Shown here piece by piece: positions 43,475 through 52,636 of a stretch of 64,000 nt of DNA. Source of the DNA: an uncultured bacterium (GTDB taxonomy: Bacteria; Bacillota; Negativicutes; Veillonellales; Veillonellaceae). A program made the position numbers and the translations under genes. The notes below the pieces were generated by a model. The model had not been told where the DNA came from. It saw nothing but the letters and a program-made list of their open reading frames with translations, and did no database searches. Position 1 is the first letter of the stretch. The number at the start of each line of letters is the position of its first letter. The DNA lies in contig CAJMLW010000005.1 in assembly GCA_905214495.1 (NCBI GenBank), positions 1 to 64,000 of the forward strand, read 5' to 3'.

Positions 43475-43852
43475 TTATCGATTTTTAGGTACTATCGCAC
43501 AGGTTACGATAACCTGAGATATCAAACGATAGCTTTCATCATACATATCAAATCGCCAAACATGAGATGTTTTCCCTTGTAAGAGTAGCTGTCCTTTAGC
43601 AATCAAATCGCCGTCTGCCTTCATAGGTCGCATATGATTTGCAGTTACCGATTGTCCTACAGCAAATTGATCATCTCGAATCAGTTGATTACTGAGCATA
43701 CCTGATAGAATTTCGCCAAAGGCCAAGGTAGCGCCACCATTGAGGTAGCCTTGTGGTTGCGCATGATAACTAGTTACATGCATCACCCCTTGCCCACTGG
43801 CAGGTCCGGTTAGCTCTACACAATCAATTTGTAATGCGTCTATCATTGTCAT
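43475..43852 (-). CDS. menI: hotdog-fold thioesterase, probable DHNA-CoA hydrolase
   Basis: 125 residues. PaaI-type hotdog fold: QGYLNGGATLAFGEILSG (core Asn/Gly motif), then MRPMKADGDLIAKGQLLLQG and a strand-rich end (SHVWRFDMYDESYRLISQVI). Hydrolyses 1,4-dihydroxy-2-naphthoyl-CoA after the MenB step. The gene overlaps menC by 4 bases and closes the menaquinone cluster, which supports the specificity. Other hotdog esterases cannot be excluded from sequence alone. Confidence 0.8.
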   Translation of the reverse strand: MTMIDALQIDCVELTGPASGQGVMHVTSYHAQPQGYLNGGATLAFGEILSGMLSNQLIRDDQFAVGQSVTANHMRPMKADGDLIAKGQLLLQGKTSHVWRFDMYDESYRLISQVIVTCAIVPKNR

Positions 43853-44991
43853 AGTGTTCGTTTCTCCAATGTATATTCTTCAATACGATTATCCAATACA
43901 TCAACGCCAAGACCAGCACCATTAGGCACCTGCATGGACCCATCGGTAAATAAAATTGCTGGATTGATAAGGTCATGTTCAAAATAGCGACTAGAATCAG
44001 ATAAATCCCCTGCCATATATGTATCACCTAGAGCTGCCAGTTGAACATGTAATATCTTTGAAATGCCCGATTCAACCATGCTACCAATCCAGTATGGAAT
44101 ACCTGCTTCACGGCATCGTAAAATAGCGGCACGCGTCTGTATGAGTCCACCCAGACGACCTACTTTTACATTAAGCACATCAATTAATCTATGCTCGATT
44201 GCATAAGATAAATCATCATAGGACAAAATTGACTCATCTAGACAAATAGGACTTGTAATCGGCCAATTAAGCAACGAGTCCTTCCACGCTTTATAGGCAA
44301 TCAAATTCGTCATACTAAAGGGTTCCTCTATACAGAGCAAATGCAAATCATTATAGGCAGCCACCATATCTAATTGGTCATAAGTATAACTTTGGTTAGC
44401 ATCAACAGCTAAGGCTAATTCTGGATAGGCTTCACGTACAAGTCGTGTCCGTTCATAACCATCACGAGGCGATACTTTGAGTTTAATTCGTTTACAACCA
44501 TTGGATACATGCTGTTCCACAATGCCCAATAGTTCATTCATGGGCACGTCGCCAATGACGATGCCATTTGAAATAGTTGATTCTAAATACTGCCCCATGA
44601 TATACGACACAGAGTTTACGCCTTTTCGGTTGCAGTCCAAATTAATTAATGCATTTTCAAGGCCTGCTATCGTCATTGGCATATTGTCGCGCTTTAACCA
44701 AAATTGTAACTGCCGAATATAGGCCATTAATGGTTTTGGCCGCATCAAGCGCAACTCTAGAATATAGGTATCTACCAATTGTTTCCATGCGGAATCAACA
44801 GTTTCCGCCGTATAAAAAGGGTCTGTGAAAGCCACACATTCCCCGTATCCAACATAGCCTTGTTGATCCTCGATACGAACGATGATACTTTCACGAACAC
44901 GAACAGTACCCTTAGCCGTTTTAAATTCAAACTTTAACGGCAAAGCCACACGATACGTCGTTATGGATTTAAAGTTCAATACATCATTCAT
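43849..44991 (-). CDS. menC: o-succinylbenzoate synthase
   Basis: 380 residues from ATG 44991 (GGAGG upstream; overlaps menE by 8 bases). Enolase-superfamily protein: N-terminal capping domain and a TIM barrel with KRIKLKVSP (KxK), DANQSY (metal Asp), EEPF (metal Glu) and DESILS (metal Asp), followed by a Lys in VLNVKVGRLGG. Dehydrates SHCHC to o-succinylbenzoate in menaquinone synthesis. Confidence 0.9.
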   Translation of the reverse strand: MNDVLNFKSITTYRVALPLKFEFKTAKGTVRVRESIIVRIEDQQGYVGYGECVAFTDPFYTAETVDSAWKQLVDTYILELRLMRPKPLMAYIRQLQFWLKRDNMPMTIAGLENALINLDCNRKGVNSVSYIMGQYLESTISNGIVIGDVPMNELLGIVEQHVSNGCKRIKLKVSPRDGYERTRLVREAYPELALAVDANQSYTYDQLDMVAAYNDLHLLCIEEPFSMTNLIAYKAWKDSLLNWPITSPICLDESILSYDDLSYAIEHRLIDVLNVKVGRLGGLIQTRAAILRCREAGIPYWIGSMVESGISKILHVQLAALGDTYMAGDLSDSSRYFEHDLINPAILFTDGSMQVPNGAGLGVDVLDNRIEEYTLEKRTL

Positions 44992-46411
44992 GAGAACCTC
45001 CATTTGACGCAGTCATATCGAGATGGGAGGCCAACGACTTACGCATAATCTTACCTGTCCCATTACGTGGCAATGCATCCATAATTGTAATGTATTTAGG
45101 CACCTTGTATTTGGCTAGTTTACTAGAAATATAGTCTCGCACGATCATTTTCAAATCGGCACCTAATGCATCTATATCATCAAAAGCAACAAATAGTGCG
45201 GGCACCTGCCCCCATTTCGTATCGCCTACAGGAATAACCGCACATTCCTTCACGCCTTGCATAGCATACACAGTATCTTCAATTTCCTTCGGATAGATAT
45301 TCTCGCCTCCAGAAATAATCAAATCTGTACGGCGATTTAAGATGTATAAAAACCCATCTTCATCTACATACCCCATATCATCGGTATTAAAATCGCCATG
45401 AATCGGCTCGCGATTGATATAACCACTCATAACCATGGGCCCATTCAAATGGATTTCCCCGACCCCGTCGACATCAGGATTTACGATATGTACGGTCATC
45501 CTCGGCAAGGGTTTACCTACCGAATCGAGTTTGTTTAGATTGGATAATACAGGCATGGTCACGCTTTGACTAAAGGTTTCTGTCATGCCATATGTTTTAT
45601 AAATCGGAAGTTGTTTCGCCACACATGCATCAACTAGAGGTCTTGGTATAAACTCACCGCCCAATAAGATAACACGCAATTGATGGTGAGTAATGCGCGG
45701 TTCTAAATTCTTTAAGATGGTAGGCACCAGAGACATCATATTAATGCGCCCATCATGAATATATTGCAGTACTTGTTCTTCGTCATAGGATTCCATAATG
45801 GTCATAGCCGTGCCATTATACAAAGATCTCATCAAGATGGATAATCCGCTTACATGAAACAACGGCAATACCATGAGCCAATTGTCCTGTTCAGACCTAC
45901 CTAGCACCTCTTGTGATGCTTGTACATGAGCATTAATTTGGCCCCAACGAAGTGGCACTGATTTAAACTGCCCTGTTGTAGCACTGGTATTCATGATAGC
46001 AGCTATGTCATGCTCAGCAAAGGTCCAATCAAAGGTATCCTCTGCTATATCATGCAGCATAGCTTCCACGGATTCAAACTCAATGGCTATTACGGATGCT
46101 GGGACTTGTGTCCGTCGCTTAGCACTGTGTAACACAGTTGTAATATGCAGCTGGCATAACTGATTTTCTATTTCACGCGCTGTAAGATGAACATTTAATA
46201 AGAGTACCTCCTTACGGACTAGCATGGCTGCTAAGAGATAAACGGCCATTGTTACGGAGTTATCCGACACTATAGCGATACGTGTATCTGACAGTGTTTG
46301 TAATCGCGTCGCCACGTTCACAACAGCACTATATATATCCTGATAGGTGTAATTATTCATACATATACGATTCGGATAGTACTGTTTTCCATATCGTAAC
46401 CATTCCATCAT
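44984..46411 (-). CDS. menE: o-succinylbenzoate-CoA ligase
   Basis: 475 residues. AMP-forming acyl-CoA ligase: P-loop-like NTSATTGQFKSVPLRWGQ, adenylate motif YKTYGMTETFSQ, DDMGYVDEDGFLYILNR and C-terminal PRNGTGKIMRKSL with the catalytic Lys. It activates o-succinylbenzoate for the MenB ring closure. Overlaps menC. The first gene after the hairpin at 46462-46480, so it could be read partly independently of menB. Confidence 0.9.
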   Translation of the reverse strand: MMEWLRYGKQYYPNRICMNNYTYQDIYSAVVNVATRLQTLSDTRIAIVSDNSVTMAVYLLAAMLVRKEVLLLNVHLTAREIENQLCQLHITTVLHSAKRRTQVPASVIAIEFESVEAMLHDIAEDTFDWTFAEHDIAAIMNTSATTGQFKSVPLRWGQINAHVQASQEVLGRSEQDNWLMVLPLFHVSGLSILMRSLYNGTAMTIMESYDEEQVLQYIHDGRINMMSLVPTILKNLEPRITHHQLRVILLGGEFIPRPLVDACVAKQLPIYKTYGMTETFSQSVTMPVLSNLNKLDSVGKPLPRMTVHIVNPDVDGVGEIHLNGPMVMSGYINREPIHGDFNTDDMGYVDEDGFLYILNRRTDLIISGGENIYPKEIEDTVYAMQGVKECAVIPVGDTKWGQVPALFVAFDDIDALGADLKMIVRDYISSKLAKYKVPKYITIMDALPRNGTGKIMRKSLASHLDMTASNGGSHE

Positions 46412-46461
46412 CTCACCTCTTAGCTAGCCATAATACTATAAAACATATACGTATAAGAAAG

Positions 46462-46480
46462 GCGCCTCATATAGAGGCGC
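46462..46480 (-). terminator. hairpin between menB and menE, weak terminator
   Basis: GCGCCTC ATATA GAGGCGC. On the minus strand it is followed by CTTTCTTA, a poor U-tract, so it may reduce rather than stop transcription from menB into menE. It divides the cluster into menF-D-H-B and menE-C-I. Confidence 0.5.
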
Positions 46481-46538
46481 ACTGCTTATTATGTAAAGGG
46501 TTCAGGTCCATACATAAGGACTGATAACCATATTCCGA

Positions 46539-47381
46539 TTAAGGGAATTTAGGGAATTGTTTGAAGTCTGGTTTGCGTTTTTCTTTGAACGCATCACGGC
46601 CTTCTTTAGCTTCATCTGTTGTATAGTACATCAATGTTGCATCGCCTGCAAATTGTTGTAAACCTGCAAGGCCATCAGTATCTGCGTTGAAGGATGCTTT
46701 TAACATGCGCAATGCCATTGGGGACAATGCCAAAATTTCATTACACCATTGAACCGTTTCTTCTTCCAATTTGTCGAATGGTACCACGCAGTTAACCATG
46801 CCCATTTCATAAGCTTGCGCAGCCGTGTATTGACGGCAAAGGAACCATACTTCACGAGCGCGTTTGTGACCAATCATGCGTGCTAAGTAGCCAGCACCAT
46901 AACCAGCATCGAAGGAACCTACACGAGGACCTGTTTGACCAAATTTTGCATTTTCAGAAGCGATGGTAAGATCGCATACGATGTGCAATACATGTCCACC
47001 ACCGATGGCAAAACCATTTACCATAGCGATAACAGGTTTTGGAATGATGCGGATTAAATGTTGCAAGTCAAGTACGTTAAGACGAGGAATATTGTCATCG
47101 CCTACATAACCACCATTGCCGCGCACACGTTGGTCACCGCCAGAGCAGAATGCCTCTTTATCTTCACCTTGGCCGTGGTTAGCACCAGTCAAGATAATAA
47201 CGCCGATTTCTGCATCGTCGCGAGCAATTGTGAATGCATCAATAAGCTCAATTACGGTTTTAGGGCGAAATGCATTGCGCACCTCTGGGCGATTAATCGT
47301 GATTTTTGCAATACCATTATAGGTTTCGTAAATTACATCTTCATAATTACGATCCAATACTTTCCAATCAAATTTGCTCAT
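46539..47381 (-). CDS. menB: 1,4-dihydroxy-2-naphthoyl-CoA synthase
   Basis: 280 residues, crotonase fold. AFCSGGDQRVRG (oxyanion hole), GFAIGGGHVLHIVCDLTI, QTGPRVGSFDAGYGAGYLAR with the conserved MenB-specific Asp/Gly/Tyr, and YYTTDEAKEGRDAFKEKRKP at the end. Closes the second ring of the naphthoquinone. Six bases separate it from menH. Confidence 0.95.
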   Translation of the reverse strand: MSKFDWKVLDRNYEDVIYETYNGIAKITINRPEVRNAFRPKTVIELIDAFTIARDDAEIGVIILTGANHGQGEDKEAFCSGGDQRVRGNGGYVGDDNIPRLNVLDLQHLIRIIPKPVIAMVNGFAIGGGHVLHIVCDLTIASENAKFGQTGPRVGSFDAGYGAGYLARMIGHKRAREVWFLCRQYTAAQAYEMGMVNCVVPFDKLEEETVQWCNEILALSPMALRMLKASFNADTDGLAGLQQFAGDATLMYYTTDEAKEGRDAFKEKRKPDFKQFPKFP

Positions 47382-47386
47382 GGATG

Positions 47387-48247
47387 TTACCTTTCCTTAT
47401 ATAAAAAATCTGCTAAGGCCGTCATAAACGGGCCCGGCTTTTCTAAATGTACATTATGTCCCGCCCCATTGACGATGACATGTTCACAGTTTGGTACATT
47501 ACTAAACAGTTCTTCTCCTATTGTAGTATATTTTGTATCTAGTGCGCCACTAATATATAAAGATGGCATGGATAATTCTTGTAATCGATGACCCATATAG
47601 GGCATAACGCCTTGTCCTGAACCTCGCAATGTAGCCGCTAATGCATAGGGACTATTTTGGGCCCGACGTTGAAACAACTTATCTTGTACAACTGGTGAAA
47701 GCTGATGTTGACTTTCAAAAATAGAAATGTCAGCCCATTTAGCAGCAAACCACTCTCCATCATTATCTTCTATAGCTAGTGCTAATTGTTCATCAGCAGC
47801 TTTACGCGCTTGTCGCTCTACCTCTGATTCAATCCCAAATGAACCACTTTCTAAGATGAGGTTTTCAATTTCAGAACTATACTCAAAAGCATATAGTAAA
47901 GCTAATCGTGCCCCCATGGAGTATCCCATGAGAGAATAGCTTTCACCAGCCACGGCAGAAATCACCGTATGCAAATCGTTGAGCATAGTAGGAATAGAAA
48001 AAGCAGTCTCATCCTCTGGAATATCCGAATCTCCATGTCCAATCGTATCGATACGGATAAATTGATAGCCTGGCACAACGATACCATCCCAGGTATAACC
48101 AGACTCAGAAAAACCATGTAAACACACAAGCGGTTTACCAGCGCCAGCTAGCGTCACCCCATATCGATACTCACCAAGATCGACATACATGCGAAGTGCG
48201 GGATTGTATAGGGAGTTATCTATAATACTGCAAGCATATTGGCTCAT
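47387..48247 (-). CDS. menH: SHCHC synthase (alpha/beta hydrolase)
   Basis: 286 residues. Alpha/beta hydrolase: HGFSESGYTWDG, nucleophile elbow GYSMGARLALLYA, and His in GAGHNVHLEKPGPF. In the menaquinone pathway MenH removes pyruvate from SEPHCHC to give SHCHC. The 4-base overlap with menD supports the role. N-terminus (residues 1-25) is slightly longer than in E. coli MenH. Confidence 0.85.
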   Translation of the reverse strand: MSQYACSIIDNSLYNPALRMYVDLGEYRYGVTLAGAGKPLVCLHGFSESGYTWDGIVVPGYQFIRIDTIGHGDSDIPEDETAFSIPTMLNDLHTVISAVAGESYSLMGYSMGARLALLYAFEYSSEIENLILESGSFGIESEVERQARKAADEQLALAIEDNDGEWFAAKWADISIFESQHQLSPVVQDKLFQRRAQNSPYALAATLRGSGQGVMPYMGHRLQELSMPSLYISGALDTKYTTIGEELFSNVPNCEHVIVNGAGHNVHLEKPGPFMTALADFLYKER

Positions 48248-49983
48248 AGTCGGTCCTCCTTATTTGTAGGAATCGTCGTATATAGCGCATGTAATTCCCG
48301 ACTTCGTTCTTTAGATGTGGGGATTTCAATAACGTGAACACCTGCTGTTCCTACATAGTTTTGTAACGCATTTTTCAATTCATTATTGCTTGCCACACGC
48401 ACAAAGTCGATACCATATAGGGTCGCAAGGCCACTATAGTCTAGGCCTTGTGCGGTACTAAATAAGTAATCAAAATGCGGCGTTCCCTTTTGCGGCAAAT
48501 ATTCAAAAATGCCACCCCCATCATTATTGTGAACAATGATGGTTACATTTAAGGGATGCGTCTTCGCCACGGCGAGGCCATTCAAATCGTGAAAGAAGGT
48601 CAAGTCCCCCGTAAGTAATACGGTAGGCATGCCATTTGTAGCGATGCCAAGGGCGGTAGAAACAGTACCATCGATACCATTAACGCCACGGTTACCATAA
48701 ATAATAGCACTGTGACGATTGTCTGACCAGAAATAATCCATATCTCGAATACTCATACTGTTGGCAACCACAAGTTGGCTATTCTTCGGCAACAATTCTT
48801 GTAAGAGATGAATCGTATATCCTTCAAATAACTCTGGTTCCCTAGCTACTGTATCGAGTTGTTTACGGCCTACACCGTCTGCATCAATCCACGTAGCCAA
48901 ATAGCCATTATCAGCTGTATCGAGTTCCTCATCAGCGACTTCTGCATGGACCTCATTTGCCATTACATGAAGCTCAGGAATCTGTATTTTCAGTGCATCA
49001 ACCAAACCTTGTGGCGTCGATTGTACAAAGAGTGTCGTGTTTCCTGCAGGGTTCGTATAGTCCATTGTAGGGCTAACAGATATGATTAGTGTATGTTGCA
49101 TTGATGCCACCCACTGCTGAACGCGTTTAGATACGACCATCTGACCAATCTGTAAAATGCAATCTGGTCGCAATGTATCTCGATACACCGCTTGTGAAAG
49201 CAATGCATCATAAGATGTAATGACTCGTTCATCATAAACACGACGCATATTGGACAATGGATCACCTAATATTGGCGCATTGAATATATTAGATAGACCA
49301 AGAATGGCATTGGCATCCTCAAGATTCGTACTTGGCCCTGCTAAGATAAGCACTTTTTTATTCGCAAGGAGGTCATAGATAGTGCATGCATCACCTGGCT
49401 GAATAGCAGCCGGAACAACAGAAAATGGGTGCCTGCCACATTCAAAATATTTCCTATCTAACTCCGGTACCAATGGCTCAAAGAGCGGTACATTAATATG
49501 CACCGGTCCCCTTTTCACATCCATAGACTTCATATAAGCCTTCCGGGCTACAAGGCGTGGATATGTATAGTAATGGTCCTGTTGTGGTACAGCTAATTCT
49601 TCGTAATAATTAACGGCTATTCCGAATAGTTTTTGTTGATCTACCGTTTGTGGAGCCCCTACATGTTGCAATGTGTGAGGCCTATCTGCAGATAAAATAA
49701 TCAAGGGTACACCGCTATATTGTGCTTCTAGTACAGCCGGCATATAATGTGCTACCGCTGAGCCCGACGTGCACACGAGAATTACAGGCTTTCTATGGGC
49801 CTTTGCGATGCCTAAGGCCATAAATCCTGCGGACCTTTCGTCAATATTCATATAGGTTTCAAAAACACCGTGTTCCCTAAATAGCATGGCCATCGTTGTA
49901 GAGCGCGAACCAGGGCTAAACACGGCATATGTGATGCCTAATTGGGCGAATTCATCCACCAAGGCGGCGATATATTCATTCAT
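48244..49983 (-). CDS. menD: SEPHCHC synthase (thiamine diphosphate-dependent)
   Basis: 579 residues. N-terminal ThDP pyrimidine domain (GITYAVFSPGSRSTTMAMLF with ERSAGFMALGIAKA), and C-terminal ThDP binding motif GDLTFFHDLNGLAVAKTHPLN-like (GDLT ... NNDGGGIF). Adds the succinyl-semialdehyde unit from 2-oxoglutarate to isochorismate. The first irreversible step of the pathway. Length is typical. Confidence 0.95.
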   Translation of the reverse strand: MNEYIAALVDEFAQLGITYAVFSPGSRSTTMAMLFREHGVFETYMNIDERSAGFMALGIAKAHRKPVILVCTSGSAVAHYMPAVLEAQYSGVPLIILSADRPHTLQHVGAPQTVDQQKLFGIAVNYYEELAVPQQDHYYTYPRLVARKAYMKSMDVKRGPVHINVPLFEPLVPELDRKYFECGRHPFSVVPAAIQPGDACTIYDLLANKKVLILAGPSTNLEDANAILGLSNIFNAPILGDPLSNMRRVYDERVITSYDALLSQAVYRDTLRPDCILQIGQMVVSKRVQQWVASMQHTLIISVSPTMDYTNPAGNTTLFVQSTPQGLVDALKIQIPELHVMANEVHAEVADEELDTADNGYLATWIDADGVGRKQLDTVAREPELFEGYTIHLLQELLPKNSQLVVANSMSIRDMDYFWSDNRHSAIIYGNRGVNGIDGTVSTALGIATNGMPTVLLTGDLTFFHDLNGLAVAKTHPLNVTIIVHNNDGGGIFEYLPQKGTPHFDYLFSTAQGLDYSGLATLYGIDFVRVASNNELKNALQNYVGTAGVHVIEIPTSKERSRELHALYTTIPTNKEDRL

Positions 49984-50051
49984 GTAATTTCTCCGTCATA
50001 TAGATGAGGATATATTCCTCATCATATTTTTTCGCACTAAATCTTTACCAT

Positions 50052-51194
50052 TTACAATGCATCTAGAATAGTACGCATTTTATTATTAGTCTCTATATAT
50101 TCTTCATCCGCATCAGAATCAGCTACAACACCACATCCTGCATAGGCATAGAGAATATTATCCATAATCAAGGCAGAACGAATGGCAACGACAACAATGC
50201 CATCCCCTATATCCTTCATAAAACCAAATGGTGCAGCGTACATACCGCGCTCATGAACTTCGTATGTTTCTAAGAGAGCCATCGCCTTCTCTCGTGGTTC
50301 ACCACCAAGAGCCGGTGTTGGATGTAGTAATTTTGCCCATTCTACGAGAGATTTTGTGCTATCTTTTGCAGTAATAATGGTACGTAAATGATAGAGATGA
50401 GCTAGCTCCATAATGCCAGTTTCACCCACCGTAACGTCTGGAGTGATTTGCTTCATCGTGTTCACGATACGGTCACGGACGATATTATGTTCAAAGAGAT
50501 TTTTCTTATCACTTAGCAACTGTTCCTTAGTCCACGCATTAGGGCCATCCTTTGGTGCGGTTCCAGCTAGTGCATAACTAAGGATTTCATTACCACGATG
50601 ACGCACCAAAATTTCTGGAGAAGCCCCTACAAAGGTACGCCCATCCTTTTCATAACCAAAGATAAAACAGTTCGGATTCTTTTCAACCAAATTGGCCAAG
50701 ATACTCGCCACATTAAACGGTGTATCACTTGTGAATTGCACCTCACGGGATGCGACCACCTTTGTCATCTCCCCATGACTAATGCCATCCGAAATAGCAT
50801 TCATCAAATTATCCCAATCAGATTTATTATCACTAGTTTCACGGAAATTATGACGAACATGAGGCACTTCTATATCTTCTATGCTAACGCTTTCACCAGC
50901 ATGCAAATAAAAGGATTCCCCATTTTCTACGATGTAGTAATGGGTGAACGCAATCATTTCATGCCCCATTCCCGACCACTTAGGATCCTTTGATGTGTCA
51001 AAAAAAGTATCCCCATAAAATACGTACGCATAATTATGGCGGTCCTCATCATCTTTAACTGTAGCTAGACGTTTAGCGCCTACAACAATACGATCACTTT
51101 GCCGGTCCACCCAAAAAATGCGTTCCTCATTGGGGAAATTAAGCCAAAAGGCTATAGGACTATTCAGTTGTAACGGTTCTTTATTATAAATCAT
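50052..51194 (-). CDS. menF: isochorismate synthase
   Basis: 380 residues. Chorismate-binding domain: GEMTKVVASREVQF, FVGASPEILVRHRGNE, LHPTPALGGEPREKAM and PFGFMKDIGDGIVVVAIRSA with the conserved metal and base residues. Converts chorismate to isochorismate, the first reaction of the cluster. The N-terminal 120 residues are less conserved. An extended -10 promoter lies about 90 bases upstream. Confidence 0.92.
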   Translation of the reverse strand: MIYNKEPLQLNSPIAFWLNFPNEERIFWVDRQSDRIVVGAKRLATVKDDEDRHNYAYVFYGDTFFDTSKDPKWSGMGHEMIAFTHYYIVENGESFYLHAGESVSIEDIEVPHVRHNFRETSDNKSDWDNLMNAISDGISHGEMTKVVASREVQFTSDTPFNVASILANLVEKNPNCFIFGYEKDGRTFVGASPEILVRHRGNEILSYALAGTAPKDGPNAWTKEQLLSDKKNLFEHNIVRDRIVNTMKQITPDVTVGETGIMELAHLYHLRTIITAKDSTKSLVEWAKLLHPTPALGGEPREKAMALLETYEVHERGMYAAPFGFMKDIGDGIVVVAIRSALIMDNILYAYAGCGVVADSDADEEYIETNNKMRTILDAL

Positions 51195-51280
51195 AATGGT
51201 ATATCGCTATTACAAGGAAAACAGACTCTATTACATCACCGAATGACATCTACATTGGTGTTTCTATATATATCGATATT

Positions 51281-51289
51281 ATTATATCA
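51281..51289 (-). promoter_or_regulatory. candidate extended -10 promoter of the men cluster
   Basis: On the minus strand TGATATAAT (TGnTATAAT, an extended -10). No good -35 is present at the usual distance. The menF ATG is 87 bases downstream. The leader (51195-51280) holds no gene that I can see. Confidence 0.45.
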
Positions 51290-51318
51290 CGGGTACCTGC
51301 TAAATTATAGACAATAAA

Positions 51319-51360
51319 AATCCCCTACACCATATGCATACGCATATAGTATAGGGGATT
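51319..51360 (-). terminator. intrinsic terminator of the purine operon
   Basis: AATCCCCTACAC... pairs with ...GTATAGGGGATT. On the minus strand the stem is followed by TTTTTATTG. It lies a few bases past the purD stop and separates the purine operon from the men promoter. Confidence 0.85.
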
Positions 51361-51365
51361 ATGTA

Positions 51366-52628
51366 TTATTTGAAAGCTTTTGCACCAATATCCTTACGAT
51401 ATTGCATACCCTTAAAGGTAATATGATCCACACGCTCATAGGCACGATTCAAAGCAGTTTGTAGGTCCTTACCAAGTCCTACAACGCCAAGAACACGACC
51501 ACCATTCGTGACATAATGGTCACCTTCTAACTTCGTACCAGAATGGAAAATGATGGATGTATCATATTGTACAAGTTCACCTAAGATGATATCGCCTTTA
51601 GACGAGGTTTCTGGATAGCCTTTTGAAGCGAGAATGACACAGGCCGCAGAAGAGTCTTTCCATTTCACCATATTAGGTTGTAATGTACTTGTAGCACAGG
51701 CCATCATAATTTGGCCCAAATCACCTTCCAACAATGGTAATACCACTTGTGTTTCTGGGTCCCCAAAGCGAGCATTAAATTCTACCACCTTCGAACCTTC
51801 ATTGGTAATCATAAGGCCTGCATAAAGACAGCCCACATATGGCATACCTTCCTTTGCCATGGCTGCTACCATAGGTTCTAAAATGGTCTTCATGGCTTCA
51901 TCCCGCAATGCATCAGTTAGCACAGGTGCTGGTGCATAGGTTCCCATACCGCCTGTATTAGGACCCTTATCACCATCAAAGATACGTTTATGATCTTGAG
52001 ACGCAATCATAGGAACTACTGTTTTACCATCCACAAAGGCAAGAAGGCTCACTTCTTCACCTGCCATGAATTCCTCAATAACAACGGTACTACCAGCCTC
52101 GCCAAAGCGGTTACCACTTAGCATGTCATCAACGGCTGCATTAGCTTCGTCAGTAGTCATAGCTACAACAACACCCTTACCGGCTGCTAAACCATCTGCT
52201 TTTACTACAATAGGTGCTCCGGTTTTGGCGATGAATTGTTTTGCTTCATCTGCATTGGAGAATACACCGTAAGCAGCTGTAGGGATATTATATTTTTTCA
52301 TAAGATCTTTAGCAAAGACCTTAGAACCTTCCAATTGAGCAGCCGCCTTGGAAGGCCCAAACACGGGGATTCCTGCTTCATGCAACGCATCTGCAAGACC
52401 TGCCACAAGAGGCGCTTCAGGGCCTACAACAACAAGGTCCACCTTATTATCTTTCAAAAAACGGATAAGATGATCCGTATGACACCAATCAATGCCTACT
52501 AGTTCAGCACAATTTTTCATAGCCGCACTACCTGGAACGGCGTATACCTTTTCTACACTCGGACTGATCGATAAACGCCACGCAATAGCGTGTTCGCGTC
52601 CGCCATTACCGATTACGCAAACTTTCAT
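51366..52628 (-). CDS. purD: phosphoribosylamine-glycine ligase
   Basis: 420 residues. ATP-grasp enzyme: CVIGNGGREHAIAWRLSISP at the start, VVKADGLAAGKGVVVA, GPNTGGMGTYAPAPVLTD and FNARFGDPETQVVLP (metal binding). It makes GAR in step 2 of purine synthesis. Last gene of the operon, 8 bases after purH. Confidence 0.96.
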   Translation of the reverse strand: MKVCVIGNGGREHAIAWRLSISPSVEKVYAVPGSAAMKNCAELVGIDWCHTDHLIRFLKDNKVDLVVVGPEAPLVAGLADALHEAGIPVFGPSKAAAQLEGSKVFAKDLMKKYNIPTAAYGVFSNADEAKQFIAKTGAPIVVKADGLAAGKGVVVAMTTDEANAAVDDMLSGNRFGEAGSTVVIEEFMAGEEVSLLAFVDGKTVVPMIASQDHKRIFDGDKGPNTGGMGTYAPAPVLTDALRDEAMKTILEPMVAAMAKEGMPYVGCLYAGLMITNEGSKVVEFNARFGDPETQVVLPLLEGDLGQIMMACATSTLQPNMVKWKDSSAACVILASKGYPETSSKGDIILGELVQYDTSIIFHSGTKLEGDHYVTNGGRVLGVVGLGKDLQTALNRAYERVDHITFKGMQYRKDIGAKAFK

Positions 52629-52636
52629 AGTTACCT

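Noticed and set aside
50003..50024. Hairpin GATGAGG...CCTCATC between menD and menF as a terminator
   Set aside because: No U-tract follows on the minus strand, so it was not listed.
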